A DNA stretch of 31,563 nucleotides from Bacillota bacterium (GCA_023394955.1 JAEWZY010000059.1:1-31563), one strand, 5' to 3'; shown: positions 1 to 9,960, counted from the stretch's first letter. Notes: generated by a model from the letters alone, not told the origin. Numbers and translations: made by a program.

Positions 1-15
1 AGGAGGAAGAAAAGA

Positions 16-1281
16 GTGAAACTTGTTAGAAAACGCCTCAGCTTTACCCATGGTTTAGCGCTAAGCGCTTTATTGATTGTGGCCGCGGCCTCCATCCACG
101 CCGGCGACGAGATCGCCGGCAAACGGGTGATCATCTACTACCCGAACTGGGGTTGCTACGCCGGGCACAAAAACTTCCAGGTAGGCAACATCCCCTGGGA
201 CAAAATAACCCATATCAACCACGCTTTTATGATGGTTGGCAAAGATAACAAGCTAGCATATACCGACGAATGGGCTGACCGGAATATGGCCTTTAAACAC
301 TCCGGCGCTTTCAAGGGGCATTTTGGTGAATATCTGTATTATAAAAGGCAATACCCCCATGTGAAAATCCTGGTCTCAGTCGGCGGGTGGACCAAGGGAA
401 ATAACTTCCACAAGATGGCCCTTACCGAGCGGAGCCGGAACACCTTTGCCAAGAGTTGCGTCTCTTTTCTGAAAAGCTATCAGTTCTTTGATGGTATCGA
501 TATCGACTGGGAATACCCCGGAGTGGACCGGGCCAAGGACCCGCGGGATGAATACGACAACGGCTGCCCCGGCGGACCGGAAGGAACCCAAAATTTCACC
601 TTGCTCTTGAAAACCCTGCGAGAAACCTTTGATGCCAACGGATTGAAGGACCATTTATTGACCATTGCCGCTCCCGCCGGGGTTGAGCTGTTAAAGCGGC
701 AAGAGCCGAAAGAATATTACCAATACTTAAACTTTATTAACGTAATGACCTACGATTTTCATGGCGGAACCGCTAAAATCTCCAACCACCACTCCGCGCT
801 TTACCGGAATCCCAATGACCCCGGGAGTCCGGAGTATAACGTTGATTTCGTGGCGAAATACTTCAAGGACACCTTAGGAATCCCCGCTGCGATGCTAAAT
901 ATCGGGGTGCCTTACTATTCTCACGGCTGGAAGGGGCTGAAACCGGAATCCGGCGACAATGGACTATTTGCCGCAGTCGCCGGACCGGCTACCGGAGTCT
1001 GGGATAATCCCAAGTGTCCGGGGGGCATCAATCCTTATTATGAACTCTCACAAATGGAGCAAAAGGGGTTCGTCAAGTATTTTGATGAAGTATCACGGGT
1101 ACCGTGGTTATACAACCCAACTACCGGGGAAATATTCAGCTATGACGATGGAAAATCCTTGGCTGAAAAATGCGACTATATCAAAACCAATGGTTACGGC
1201 GGAATCATGATCTGGGAGATCACCGGCGATGGACCGGGATTCCCGTTAACTAATTTAATCTTCACTAAAATGAATAATTGA
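16..1281 (+). CDS. Secreted GH18 chitinase-like glycoside hydrolase
   Basis: A 421-residue glycoside hydrolase of family 18, expected to hydrolyse beta-1,4-linked N-acetylglucosamine polymers outside the cell. Start is GTG at 16, set by AGGAGG at 1-6. Residues 1-29 form a signal peptide: KR-rich N-terminus, hydrophobic core, then a likely cut after IHA. The SVGGW strand motif is at 121-125. The catalytic motif DGIDIDWE is at 159-166, with E166 as the acid and D162/D164 as its helpers. MTYD is at 244-247 and the conserved barrel-end Trp at W400. There is no carbohydrate-binding or LysM domain, so it is a single catalytic domain. Spore-cortex GH18 enzymes such as YaaH carry LysM repeats, which argues for nutrient or wall chitin/peptidoglycan use instead. 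The exact substrate cannot be told from sequence. Confidence 0.93.
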   Translation: MKLVRKRLSFTHGLALSALLIVAAASIHAGDEIAGKRVIIYYPNWGCYAGHKNFQVGNIPWDKITHINHAFMMVGKDNKLAYTDEWADRNMAFKHSGAFKGHFGEYLYYKRQYPHVKILVSVGGWTKGNNFHKMALTERSRNTFAKSCVSFLKSYQFFDGIDIDWEYPGVDRAKDPRDEYDNGCPGGPEGTQNFTLLLKTLRETFDANGLKDHLLTIAAPAGVELLKRQEPKEYYQYLNFINVMTYDFHGGTAKISNHHSALYRNPNDPGSPEYNVDFVAKYFKDTLGIPAAMLNIGVPYYSHGWKGLKPESGDNGLFAAVAGPATGVWDNPKCPGGINPYYELSQMEQKGFVKYFDEVSRVPWLYNPTTGEIFSYDDGKSLAEKCDYIKTNGYGGIMIWEITGDGPGFPLTNLIFTKMNN

Positions 1282-1348
1282 AAAGCCTGGATTTTTTTTC
1301 AAACTTCGCCGTCCTTCAAGGTTTAGCGTAATTCGACACCAACTACTT

Positions 1349-1390
1349 CCCCTCTCGCAACGTACGTCCTTTCTGAGGTTGTGAGAGGGG
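1349..1390 (+). terminator. Hairpin, possible terminator of the chitinase gene
   Basis: A 13-bp stem (1349-1361 with 1378-1390, one G-T pair) around a 16-nt loop, 68 nt after the chitinase stop codon. The stem is strong, but the following bases AGATATTTTG form only a weak T-tract, so it may be a terminator or an mRNA 3'-end stabiliser. Confidence 0.4.
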
Positions 1391-1681
1391 AGATATTTTG
1401 GACTCGAATGTCTGATTTTGCGCAAATCTTTACCTCGTTAGGTGATTAATTTGGGCATTTTAGGCTCTGAAAAAGAAGTATCGCAAGACATGCTACATGG
1501 AAATATTCGGGTGCAAAATTGCTCATTTATAGTTAATTAGAATTTAAAACTTTTAACCTCCCGTCAACCGGTAGAAAATCAAGTCATTTAAGAGAATGGC
1601 CTGAAAAAATTGGAAAAAACTTATTATGCCAACTAGTACGGTAAAGAAATTATTAATGCAGAACCAATAATAAATAACACT
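1391..1681. other. Intergenic region without a gene
   Basis: Between the hairpin and the GNAT ribosome binding site there are only very short reading frames (under 20 codons) without ribosome binding sites. The composition is AT-rich. I see no convincing promoter, tRNA or riboswitch fold. Confidence 0.5.
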
Positions 1682-1692
1682 AGGAGGTTCTC

Positions 1693-2169
1693 ATGCCTGA
1701 TTTGCTGGTAAAACTATATCAAATTCCGGACGCAGGCCCTGCCTTGGATAGCTTAAAAAAGAACGGAATTGAGCTGAGGCGGGCCTTAGTGCCGGAGAAA
1801 AGCGTTGTGCTCGAATGGGTGCGCCGGACTTTTCAGACCAATTCATGGGTTAATGAGTGCGATGTCTGCTTCGCCAAGCAACCGGTTTCTTGTTTGATCG
1901 CGATCCAAGCCGAAAAAATAGTCGGGTTCGCTTGTTATGACGCTACTTGTAGGGATTTTTTCGGCCCGATGGGGGTTGGCGAGTTAATGCGGGGGAAAGG
2001 CGTAGGCAGAGCACTGCTCTTGACGGCGTTGCACGCCATGAAGGAGCAGGGATACGCTTACGCGGTCATCGGCAGCGCCGGACCGGTTGAGTTTTACGCC
2101 AAGGAATGCGGCGCAACCGTCATCGAGGGTTCGGTCCCGGGAATTTTCCGGGGCATGTTCAGAGATTAA
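1693..2169 (+). CDS. GNAT-family N-acetyltransferase
   Basis: A 158-residue cytoplasmic acetyltransferase that would move an acetyl group from acetyl-CoA to an amine; the acceptor is unknown. The start ATG follows AGGAGG (1682-1687) by 5 nt. The acetyl-CoA pyrophosphate-binding motif A is RGKGVGRALL at 100-109, after the beta-4 stretch. The C-terminal part holds the usual strand and alpha-4 pattern (GPVEFYAKECGA), with Tyr in the position often used as general acid. The length is normal for a one-domain GNAT. It stands alone, with long AT-rich spacers on both sides, so the context gives no substrate clue. The N-terminal about 45 residues are less typical. Confidence 0.85.
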   Translation: MPDLLVKLYQIPDAGPALDSLKKNGIELRRALVPEKSVVLEWVRRTFQTNSWVNECDVCFAKQPVSCLIAIQAEKIVGFACYDATCRDFFGPMGVGELMRGKGVGRALLLTALHAMKEQGYAYAVIGSAGPVEFYAKECGATVIEGSVPGIFRGMFRD

Positions 2170-2499
2170 GAGATAATTTTCGAGAACAACCATTTCTAAA
2201 ATAGCGCCTATATTTAATCCCTAAAAACATAATTTCTTTGTCATTACTTAATTGGGCTTGATTAGGTGTTATCTTTTTGTAAAAGGGCTTTCGTAGATGA
2301 TAAAAATACGGTATTATAGGAAGGGTGATTATTTTTAGATTTATGTAAATACACCAATTACCTTCAATTAATCTACTTTGTTTAACAAATAAAGTCATTT
2401 TGAAAATAGCCGCTAAGATTAGTTAGTGTCAAAATGAAAGCTTTGATTATCCAAAGTAGTAAATTACTAATTATTAATAATGGATTAAGGAGGATATTT
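2170..2499. other. AT-rich intergenic leader of nifJ
   Basis: About 330 bases with no supported gene. A Shine-Dalgarno AAGGAGG at 2487-2493 fixes the nifJ start. A weak promoter-like pair (TTGATT at 2443, TACTAA at 2465) is present, but I do not regard it as proven. Confidence 0.4.
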
Positions 2500-5400
2500 A
2501 TGGCTAAAAAAGTTACGATCGACGGTAACACGGCAGCGGCCCATGTGGCTTTCGCTTTTAGCGATGTCGCTTCCATCTACCCGATTACCCCGTCATCCCC
2601 AATGGCTGAAGTGATCGACGAATGGTCGGCCCGGGGTCGCAAGAACCTGTTTGGCCAATCGGTACGGGTGGCCGAGATGCAATCGGAAGCCGGCGCCGCC
2701 GGCGCAGTCCACGGTTCATTGGCAGCCGGAGCTTTTACCTCTACTTTTACCGCTTCACAAGGTTTACTGTTAATGATTCCAAACATGTACAAGATCGCCG
2801 GAGAATTATTGCCGTCGGTTTTTCATGTTTCAGCGCGGGCCCTTGCCACTCACGCCCTTTCGATTTTTGGGGACCATTCCGATATTAACGCCACCCGGCA
2901 GACTGGATTTGCCCTGTTAGCTTCCGCTTCGGTTCAGGAAGTGATGGATCTGGCCTTGGTTGCTCATTTGGCCACCTTAGAAACGAGAGTTCCTTTCCTT
3001 CATTTCTTCGACGGATTCCGTACTTCCCATGAAGTTCAAAAAATTGAAGAAATTTCTTATGAAGACATGGCTAAGCTGGTCGATGGGAAAGCAGTTGAAG
3101 ACTTCCGGAAACGGGCTTTAAATCCGGAACATCCACATCAGCGCGGAACAGCTCAAAACCCGGACATTTACTTCCAGGGCCGTGAAGCCTGCAATCCTTT
3201 CTATGCAGCCACCCCGGGAATCGTGGTCCGGATTATGGATGAGGTCGCCAAATTAACCGGACGTTCCTATAAGCTCTTTGATTACGTTGGCGCTCCCGAC
3301 GCAGACCGAGTAATTATTTCCATGGGTTCCAGCTGTGATACTATTGAAGAAACCGTTAACTACCTTAATAATAAGGGCGAAAAGGTCGGTTTGATCAAAG
3401 TGCGGTTATACCGTCCTTTCTCGGCCGAACATTTCTTGTCTGTTTTACCGAAAACCGCAAAGAAGATTGCGGTGTTAGATCGGACCAAAGAGCCCGGATC
3501 CTTGGGTGAACCCCTTTATGAAGATGTTTGCACCGTATTTATGGAGAAAAAAGAAACTCCGTTGATTATCGGCGGCCGTTACGGCCTTGGTTCCAAAGAA
3601 TTTACTCCGTCAATGGTGAAAACGATCTATGACAACTTAGGGGCTAGCGAACCGAAAAACCATTTTACAGTGGGGATCATTGATGATGTTTCCAACACTT
3701 CTTTGGAAGTCAAAGAATTCATCAACGCCGCGCCTCCAGGAGTTCATCGATGTAAATTCTATGGTTTAGGTTCCGACGGCACTGTCGGCGCTAATAAGAA
3801 CTCCATCAAAATCATCGGTGATCACACCGATATGTACGCTCAAGGCTATTTCGTCTATGACTCTAAGAAATCCGGCGGAATTACCATCTCCCATTTACGG
3901 TTCGGCAAGACCCCGATTCAATCGCCGTATCTGATCGACCAGGCTGATTTCATCGCATGCCATAATCCTTCTTACGTTACCCGGTATGATGTGTTGGACG
4001 GACTTAAAGAAGGCGGCATCTTCCTGCTCAACTCCTCCTGGAGCGCAGCGGATATGGACCAAAAACTGCCGGCGGTCATGAAGCAAACCATTGCCAAAAA
4101 GAAGATCAGGTTTTATAATATTGACGCTGTGAAAATCGCCGGCGAAGTCGGACTCGGCGGTAGGATTAATATGGTTATGCAAGCCGCTTTCTTTAAACTG
4201 GCTGATGTAATACCGGTTGACGACGCCTTCAAGTATATTAAGGAAGCGATAAAAAAGACTTACGGCAATAAAGGTGATAAGATCGTCAACATGAATATTG
4301 CCGCGGTTGATCGGGCCGTTGAAGCTCTGGAGGAAATTAAGTATTCTGAAGCTTGGGCAAACGCCACTACCGGCGCAATGCTCGAAGAAGACCCGAACGT
4401 ACCCGATTTCGTTAAAGATGTAATGAAACCCATGATTCGTCAGGAAGGCGATAAACTTCCGGTTAGCGCCTTTACTCCCGACGGAACCTTCCCGGTGGGA
4501 ACCACCCAATATGAAAAACGTGGCGTAGCCATCAGCATTCCGGTTTGGGAGCCGGAAACCTGTATCCAATGCAATCAATGCGCTTTTGTCTGTCCGCATG
4601 CCGCTATTAAGCCGTATTTAGCGAAGACAGACGCCAAAGACGGCGCCCCGTCGGGATTTAAGACCAAAATAGCCACAGGCAAGGAATTTGGCGGTTATGA
4701 TTTTCGAATACAAGTATCGCCTCTGGATTGTACCGGTTGCGGCAACTGTGTCGATATCTGCCCGGCCAAAGAAAAACCTTTGAAAATGACCTTGCTGGAA
4801 GAAGCAGCCCAAGCTGAATTGGAAAACTACAAATATGCTCAAGCTTTGCCGATCCCGGATATTGCGATTAATACCGAGACCGTCAAAGGTAGCCAGTTCT
4901 TAAAGCCGTTATTCGAATTCTCCGGAGCTTGCGCCGGTTGCGGTGAGACTCCGTATGTGAAATTAATCTCGCAATTGTTTGGCGACCGAATGGTAGTAGC
5001 CAATGCTACCGGGTGTTCTTCAATTTACGGTGGAAGCGCGCCTTCCAACCCGTATACGGTTAATGAAAAGGGACATGGTCCGGCTTGGGCGAACTCACTG
5101 TTTGAAGACAACGCCGAGTTCGGTTACGGTATGGATCTCGCCATTACCCAACGGCGGGATAAATTAGCGGATTTAATCAAACAAGCCCTGGAGTCTAGTA
5201 TCTCCACAAGCTTGAAAGAGGCCTTTAAAGAATGGCTGGAAGGTAAGGATGACGCCGCTGTTTCCCGGAAAGCGGGAGATAAGATCAAAGAATTAATTGA
5301 TAACGAAGCCAACCAGGCCTCTGGTGAATCGAAAAACATTTTGAGTGAGATCGCTGGAATGAAAGACTTGTATACCAAGAAGTCCATCTGGATCTTCGGT

Positions 5401-6021
5401 GGCGACGGTTGGGCCTACGATATCGGTTACGGTGGGTTGGATCATGTGCTGGCATCCGGAGCCGATGTCAACGTTTTGGTCCTCGACACCGAAGTTTATT
5501 CCAACACCGGCGGTCAATCTTCTAAGTCCACTCCGACCGGAGCGATCGCCAAGTTTGCCGCTGCTGGTAAGAATATCAAGAAGAAAGATCTTGGTTTAAT
5601 GGCGATGTCTTATGGTTATGTATATGTAGCCGCCGTATCGATGGGCGCCAATAAAAACCAACTCTTGAAGGCTGTTTTAGAAGCTGAAAAGTACAAAGGG
5701 CCGTCTTTGATCATTGCTTATTCTCCATGTATCAACCATGGAATTAACATGGGCAAGAGTCAGGAAGAGGGCAAATTAGCTGTAGAAGCCGGTTATTGGC
5801 CTTTATACCGTTTCAATCCGGACTTAGCCTTGGAAGGAAAGAACCCATTCATCCTAGAGTCTAAGGACCCGACCTTAAGCTATCGCGATTTCTTAATGAG
5901 AGAAGTTCGGTATGCATCATTGGCCAAACTGTTCCCGGATGTCGCTGAGGATTTGTACGCTAAAGCTGAAAAAGACGCTAAAGCGCGGCATGAGATGTAT
6001 AAGCGAATGGCCGCGAATTAG
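2500..6021 (+). CDS. nifJ: Pyruvate:ferredoxin (flavodoxin) oxidoreductase, single chain
   Basis: A 1173-residue homodimeric PFOR. It converts pyruvate, CoA and oxidised ferredoxin to acetyl-CoA, CO2 and reduced ferredoxin in the cytoplasm, the main pyruvate step in anaerobes. The start is ATG 2500, because AAGGAGG lies 6 nt upstream and the family begins with this MAKKVTIDGN-type N-terminus; a 22-codon in-frame extension upstream has no ribosome binding site. YPITPSSPMAE near the N-terminus is the pyrimidine-domain signature. Two ferredoxin-type 4Fe-4S motifs sit at C688/C691/C694/C698 and C744/C747/C750/C754. The proximal cluster ligands are C811, C814, C839 and C1077. The thiamine diphosphate/Mg site is GDGWAYDIG at 968-976. 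The length is full for the family. It is monocistronic, closed by a strong terminator. Confidence 0.97.
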   Translation: MAKKVTIDGNTAAAHVAFAFSDVASIYPITPSSPMAEVIDEWSARGRKNLFGQSVRVAEMQSEAGAAGAVHGSLAAGAFTSTFTASQGLLLMIPNMYKIAGELLPSVFHVSARALATHALSIFGDHSDINATRQTGFALLASASVQEVMDLALVAHLATLETRVPFLHFFDGFRTSHEVQKIEEISYEDMAKLVDGKAVEDFRKRALNPEHPHQRGTAQNPDIYFQGREACNPFYAATPGIVVRIMDEVAKLTGRSYKLFDYVGAPDADRVIISMGSSCDTIEETVNYLNNKGEKVGLIKVRLYRPFSAEHFLSVLPKTAKKIAVLDRTKEPGSLGEPLYEDVCTVFMEKKETPLIIGGRYGLGSKEFTPSMVKTIYDNLGASEPKNHFTVGIIDDVSNTSLEVKEFINAAPPGVHRCKFYGLGSDGTVGANKNSIKIIGDHTDMYAQGYFVYDSKKSGGITISHLRFGKTPIQSPYLIDQADFIACHNPSYVTRYDVLDGLKEGGIFLLNSSWSAADMDQKLPAVMKQTIAKKKIRFYNIDAVKIAGEVGLGGRINMVMQAAFFKLADVIPVDDAFKYIKEAIKKTYGNKGDKIVNMNIAAVDRAVEALEEIKYSEAWANATTGAMLEEDPNVPDFVKDVMKPMIRQEGDKLPVSAFTPDGTFPVGTTQYEKRGVAISIPVWEPETCIQCNQCAFVCPHAAIKPYLAKTDAKDGAPSGFKTKIATGKEFGGYDFRIQVSPLDCTGCGNCVDICPAKEKPLKMTLLEEAAQAELENYKYAQALPIPDIAINTETVKGSQFLKPLFEFSGACAGCGETPYVKLISQLFGDRMVVANATGCSSIYGGSAPSNPYTVNEKGHGPAWANSLFEDNAEFGYGMDLAITQRRDKLADLIKQALESSISTSLKEAFKEWLEGKDDAAVSRKAGDKIKELIDNEANQASGESKNILSEIAGMKDLYTKKSIWIFGGDGWAYDIGYGGLDHVLASGADVNVLVLDTEVYSNTGGQSSKSTPTGAIAKFAAAGKNIKKKDLGLMAMSYGYVYVAAVSMGANKNQLLKAVLEAEKYKGPSLIIAYSPCINHGINMGKSQEEGKLAVEAGYWPLYRFNPDLALEGKNPFILESKDPTLSYRDFLMREVRYASLAKLFPDVAEDLYAKAEKDAKARHEMYKRMAAN

Positions 6022-6061
6022 GATGCTTACTGTTAGGCAATTATCTTATTAAAAACAACTG

Positions 6062-6088
6062 AAAGAGGCGGAAGTCCGCCTCTTTTTT
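6062..6088 (+). terminator. Rho-independent terminator of nifJ
   Basis: GAGGCGG (6065-6071) pairs with CCGCCTC (6076-6082) around an AAGT tetraloop, with flanking A/T pairs and a run of six T at 6083-6088. It begins 41 nt after the nifJ stop. Confidence 0.93.
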
Positions 6089-6287
6089 ACATTAAAAACT
6101 AAATCAATAAAGTTCACCCTGTAAAAACCCGATATATTATTTGGTAAGGATCAGGTAATCAGCTTCTCTCAAGCGGGATCGAATAGACGCCAAGGAAAAG
6201 TTTTATGAAGGATATGAATAATATAACGAGCCTCTAGTATTAAAACCTTCATTTCAGATTTGAGCTAAGTATTGGAAGGAGAAGCCA

Positions 6288-8369
6288 ATGTTTCAACAAA
6301 ATCAAGTTATCAAGGCGCAGAGCTGTGATAATCACCGGTTTTTGATGGGGCTGTTGCTAGCGCTGTTAATTTTGATAACTTCAACCGGAAATCATTCAGA
6401 AATTTATGGTGATGCGGTTAGTAATGATCCGGTGGCTGAAATTACCGGACTTTATTATCGGGGGCGCTTTACCGAGTCCCTAACTAAAATGGGGTGGATC
6501 GTAACTAAAGACCCTGATAACGACCTGGCGAGGTTGAATTTAGCCTGTCTATTAAAGATAAATGGAAGGCATAATGAGGCTTTAACCCACCTCAAACAGC
6601 TGGTTAAAAAAGATCCTTCCAATTTAAGATACCGTTCGGTGTTGGTGGAAACAGCTTACCTAGCGGGTAAACCGGGGACTGCGGTTGATTATTATTATCC
6701 GGACGAAAGCGATCCGCAAATATTGTATTGGTCCGGGTTAGCCCTAGCTGATTTGGGAAAGCTTGATCTCGCCCGGGGAGCATTAATGGAGTCGATCAAA
6801 GGGCAACCTTATAATCCAATGGCTTATTATGCCCTGGGATTATTGGAACAAAAAATGAACCATACTAAAGATGCATTTGCCCGTTTCCAGCAAGCGTTAT
6901 CCCAGGAACCAAATTTAGGCAAGAGTTATTTTCCTCTTGCCAAAAACTATATAGGAATCCAAAAACATAAAACATCTTATAACCTCTTGATCAAAGCCGG
7001 ATCGACCGAACCGTGGAAATTTCCGGTTAATCATGATTTTCAGGCGCCTCCGGAAGTGAATGAAAGTATTTTACCGGAGCCAACTGCCGATGAAGTAGGA
7101 GAAAGAATCCGGGAGACACTTCCGTCATTAGCCATACCAGTACCGGAAAATCCAGAAACGATTCCGGAGATTCGGATTGGTTTGGCATCGAAAATTTCAA
7201 GACTACGAATCAAAACCGGAAGTAATTATCAACTAACATCTAAAGGAAGTTCTTCGTTAACCGGGGCAGCAGCAGAAGTTTTGCAATTTGTTCGGACTTC
7301 AAAGGGGATCGAGGTTTATAATGGAAAAAGCAAATACCTTTTTAAATCAGGGCAGCCTTGTACCCTTGCCTATGAAGATCCAGGCGCAACCTCGCAGATT
7401 TATAACGCCGAATTTAGGAATGGGTCAACTTGGTCCAAGGGGAAGCCTCGTATATATAGGGGAGTAATCGAAATACTGCCTAAAAGCGCCGGCTTAACCA
7501 TTGTAAACCGGGTAAACATCGAAGAATACTTATATGGGGTTGTACCATCAGAAATACCCGCCTCATGGCCCAGAGCAGTACTAGAGGCCCAAGCGGTAGC
7601 GGCCCGTACTTATGCTTTGGCCAACTTAGGAAGATATCGGATTCAAGGCTTTGATCTGCTGGCAACTCCAGCTTCCCAAGTGTATAACGGGGTGACCCAG
7701 GAGGCGGCCTCGGTGATCGAAGCGGTTGACGCAACACGGGGTATGATTATAACTTTTGACGGGAAACCGGCCGGAGCCTTTTATTATGATAATAGCGGTG
7801 GTTATACCGAAAGCGGCGCTTTCGTCTGGGGGACGGATCGTCCGTACTTACAAGCGATGCCTGAAAGGCCATTGGCGGTTAGGGAGCAACCTCTTACCCC
7901 GGATGAATTAGCGGCTTGGTTAACCGATCAGCCTGAATGCGTTACATTTAGAGAAGGATACTATGTTAGAAGCGCTTACCGTTGGACCCTTTGGATCACC
8001 CGTGAACAGATTGAGTCAAGGATTCATTCCAAAGCAAAAGTAGGGCGAATTAAAGCCATTATCCCCATGGAGCGGGGGATCAGCGGCAGGGTAAAACGGG
8101 TGATGGTAAAGGGGACCACCGGCTCTTATATTGTTAGCGGCGAGAGCATACCTTATCGGTTAGGTGGATTGCGAAGCTCTTTATTTGTGGTCCAGCCTAA
8201 AATTGGGCGAGACGGTCTTCCGGAATCATTCATCTTTAACGGGGGCGGCTGGGGCCACGGCGTAGGAATGTCTCAAAGCGGAGCCGCAGGCATGGCTTTA
8301 GATGGAGCGTCGGCATTAGAAATTTTGGCCTATTACTATCCCGGGACGGAATTGACTCATAAATATTAG
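6288..8369 (+). CDS. TPR-repeat protein with C-terminal SpoIID/LytB domain
   Basis: A 693-residue exported or membrane-anchored protein. Residues about 18-36 are a hydrophobic signal or anchor segment. Residues about 45-225 form several tetratricopeptide-like repeats (alternating L/A/Y helices). The C-terminal part is a SpoIID domain, a lytic transglycosylase fold that cuts glycan strands lacking stem peptides during engulfment. The conserved VPSEIP, with catalytic Glu at E422, is followed by the AQAVAARTYA helix. The second hallmark GGGWGHGVGMSQSG starts near G652, with H657. Start ATG 6288 follows GGAAGGA. B. subtilis SpoIID is about half this length and lacks TPRs, so this is the longer LytB-like architecture. 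It could act in sporulation or in vegetative wall modification; neighbours do not decide. Confidence 0.88.
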   Translation: MFQQNQVIKAQSCDNHRFLMGLLLALLILITSTGNHSEIYGDAVSNDPVAEITGLYYRGRFTESLTKMGWIVTKDPDNDLARLNLACLLKINGRHNEALTHLKQLVKKDPSNLRYRSVLVETAYLAGKPGTAVDYYYPDESDPQILYWSGLALADLGKLDLARGALMESIKGQPYNPMAYYALGLLEQKMNHTKDAFARFQQALSQEPNLGKSYFPLAKNYIGIQKHKTSYNLLIKAGSTEPWKFPVNHDFQAPPEVNESILPEPTADEVGERIRETLPSLAIPVPENPETIPEIRIGLASKISRLRIKTGSNYQLTSKGSSSLTGAAAEVLQFVRTSKGIEVYNGKSKYLFKSGQPCTLAYEDPGATSQIYNAEFRNGSTWSKGKPRIYRGVIEILPKSAGLTIVNRVNIEEYLYGVVPSEIPASWPRAVLEAQAVAARTYALANLGRYRIQGFDLLATPASQVYNGVTQEAASVIEAVDATRGMIITFDGKPAGAFYYDNSGGYTESGAFVWGTDRPYLQAMPERPLAVREQPLTPDELAAWLTDQPECVTFREGYYVRSAYRWTLWITREQIESRIHSKAKVGRIKAIIPMERGISGRVKRVMVKGTTGSYIVSGESIPYRLGGLRSSLFVVQPKIGRDGLPESFIFNGGGWGHGVGMSQSGAAGMALDGASALEILAYYYPGTELTHKY

Positions 8370-8560
8370 AGTAATTTCAAAAGCATAACAGACTTTACAA
8401 TAAAATAAAATTACTACGAAGAACAAGAGTCACGAGAGGCGCGGAAAGGCAAAAAAGTCTGATGACATAAGAGTTAGAGGCCTTTATGGAATATCCCGTT
8501 TTTACTCGCAAATAATAATAAGTATTTGAGATGTGATTCTTATTTTTTGAGGAGATTGAA

Positions 8561-9769
8561 ATGATCGCCATCATTAATGGGAAAATAATTCCAGTCGCCG
8601 GCGAACCGATCGCTAAAGGAACGGTCTTGTTTGAAGGAGATAAAATTAGAGCAGTTGGCAGTGGAATAGGGGTCCCGGAGGGGGCGGAAATTGTCGATGC
8701 TGAAGGCAAATGGGTTTTACCGGGATTGATTGACGCTCATTCACATATCGCCTTGTATGGAGAACCGTCAATCTGGGCTAATCTGGATCTAAACGAGATG
8801 ACTGCGCCCAACACCGCCCAGCTAAGAGCGATTGATGGATTGAATCCGGATGACCCTGCCTTTGCCGATGTTTTAGCTGCTGGAATAACTGCGGTTTACA
8901 CCGGGCCGGGTAGCGCCAATGTTATCGGAGGCACTGGTATACTCATTAAAACATTCGGCCGAACACCTGAGGAGATGGTAGTTCCCGGAACCGAGGGAAT
9001 GAAGATGGCCCTCGGAGAAAATCCCAAACGGGTTTACGGTGATGATAAAAGACAATATCCGGCTACACGGATGGGTAATGCTGCAGTACTTAGGGAGGCT
9101 TTAGTCGCAGCCCAAAATTATCTAGGAAAAATAGATAAGGCCTATCGGGAAGATGAAGAGGGAATATCCGCTGATTACCCGGACAGGGACTTAAAACTCG
9201 AAGCTTTAGGAAAGGTTTTAAAACGGAAGATTAAGGCCAGGATCCATTGCCATCGAAAGGATGACATTTTAACCGCAATCCGGATCGCAGAGGAATTCAA
9301 TTTAGATTATGTAATCGAACATTGCACCGAAGGATACAAAATTGCCGATATTTTGGGAGCTAAAGGAGTTAACGCTACGGTAGGACCGCTATTAATGGGC
9401 AGAGAAAAAATGGAAATCAGTCAGCTAACCCTGGAGAACCCGGCCATTCTAAGCAAGGCCGGAGTAAAGGTTGCGCTGCAAATGGATGCTTCGTCGGAAA
9501 CCAAATGGCTTCCGTTGCATGCCGGGTTAGCAGTCCGGGAAGGAATGGAGGAAGCGGAAGCTTTCAAAGCCATCACCATTAATGCCGCATCCATTACAGG
9601 AGCGGCTGAGCGTATCGGTAGCTTAGAACCGGGTAAAGACGCAGATATCGCCATCTTCTCCGGTCATCCCTTCTGCACCTTCTCAATTTGCGAACGGACC
9701 TATGTTGATGGCAAATTAGCTTTTCTTCGGGGAGAGCCTTCGGCTCCGGTTCATTATTGTCGGCAATAA
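8561..9769 (+). CDS. Imidazolonepropionase-like metal-dependent amidohydrolase
   Basis: A 402-residue cytoplasmic amidohydrolase of the COG1228 type (urease-like TIM barrel with a composite beta-sandwich built from both ends). Metal ligands seen are H60 and H62 in DAHSH, histidines H229/H231 and H254 in later strands, and a candidate terminal aspartate D309. The C-terminal GSLEPGKDADIAIFSGHP is typical of the family. The substrate may be a cyclic amide or a peptide-like amide; no other histidine-degradation genes are nearby, so it is not called hutI. It starts at ATG 8561 with TGAGGAG 7 nt upstream. It is convergent with the small reverse-strand gene, with only 14 nt between them. Confidence 0.85.
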   Translation: MIAIINGKIIPVAGEPIAKGTVLFEGDKIRAVGSGIGVPEGAEIVDAEGKWVLPGLIDAHSHIALYGEPSIWANLDLNEMTAPNTAQLRAIDGLNPDDPAFADVLAAGITAVYTGPGSANVIGGTGILIKTFGRTPEEMVVPGTEGMKMALGENPKRVYGDDKRQYPATRMGNAAVLREALVAAQNYLGKIDKAYREDEEGISADYPDRDLKLEALGKVLKRKIKARIHCHRKDDILTAIRIAEEFNLDYVIEHCTEGYKIADILGAKGVNATVGPLLMGREKMEISQLTLENPAILSKAGVKVALQMDASSETKWLPLHAGLAVREGMEEAEAFKAITINAASITGAAERIGSLEPGKDADIAIFSGHPFCTFSICERTYVDGKLAFLRGEPSAPVHYCRQ

Positions 9770-9783
9770 TGAAGAAAAGGTAA

Positions 9784-9960
9784 TTACTTTTGATATTGAA
9801 TTAATCGTAATTCCGCTTCACATTCTTGAATTTTGTTTATAAGAACAGTCAAGGAAGGGGCGATAGCTCCGCCTTCTCGCACGGCATCGTTAAGAATTGA
9901 GCGAGCGTTGTCCAAGCTATTAAGAGCTATAATTACTTTAGCGATCTGGGAATCGGACAT
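9784..9960 (-). CDS. Small hypothetical protein, 58 residues
   Basis: A short gene that I read directly on the reverse strand. GGAGGTGTCTC precedes ATG at 9960, and the frame stays open for 58 codons to TAA at 9784-9786. The product starts MSDSQIAKVI and ends ELRLIQYQK. It is predicted to be two amphipathic helices with a GGAIAP turn in the middle, and it has one cysteine (C47). It has no membrane segment and no family I recognise. It resembles Spo0E-type mini-proteins only in size; the Spo0E SxxLD motif is absent. It is divergent from serS. The excellent ribosome binding site makes it likely to be real. Confidence 0.72.
   Translation of the reverse strand: MSDSQIAKVIIALNSLDNARSILNDAVREGGAIAPSLTVLINKIQECEAELRLIQYQK

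Noticed and set aside
2434..2499. Longer N-terminus for PFOR (22 extra codons)
   Set aside because: No ribosome binding site precedes the ATG at 2434, while AAGGAGG precedes 2500, where the family normally starts.
3895..4599. Reverse-strand 234-codon frame inside nifJ
   Set aside because: It lies fully antisense to a certain PFOR gene, has no ribosome binding site and no protein-like pattern; its length follows from the codon use of nifJ.
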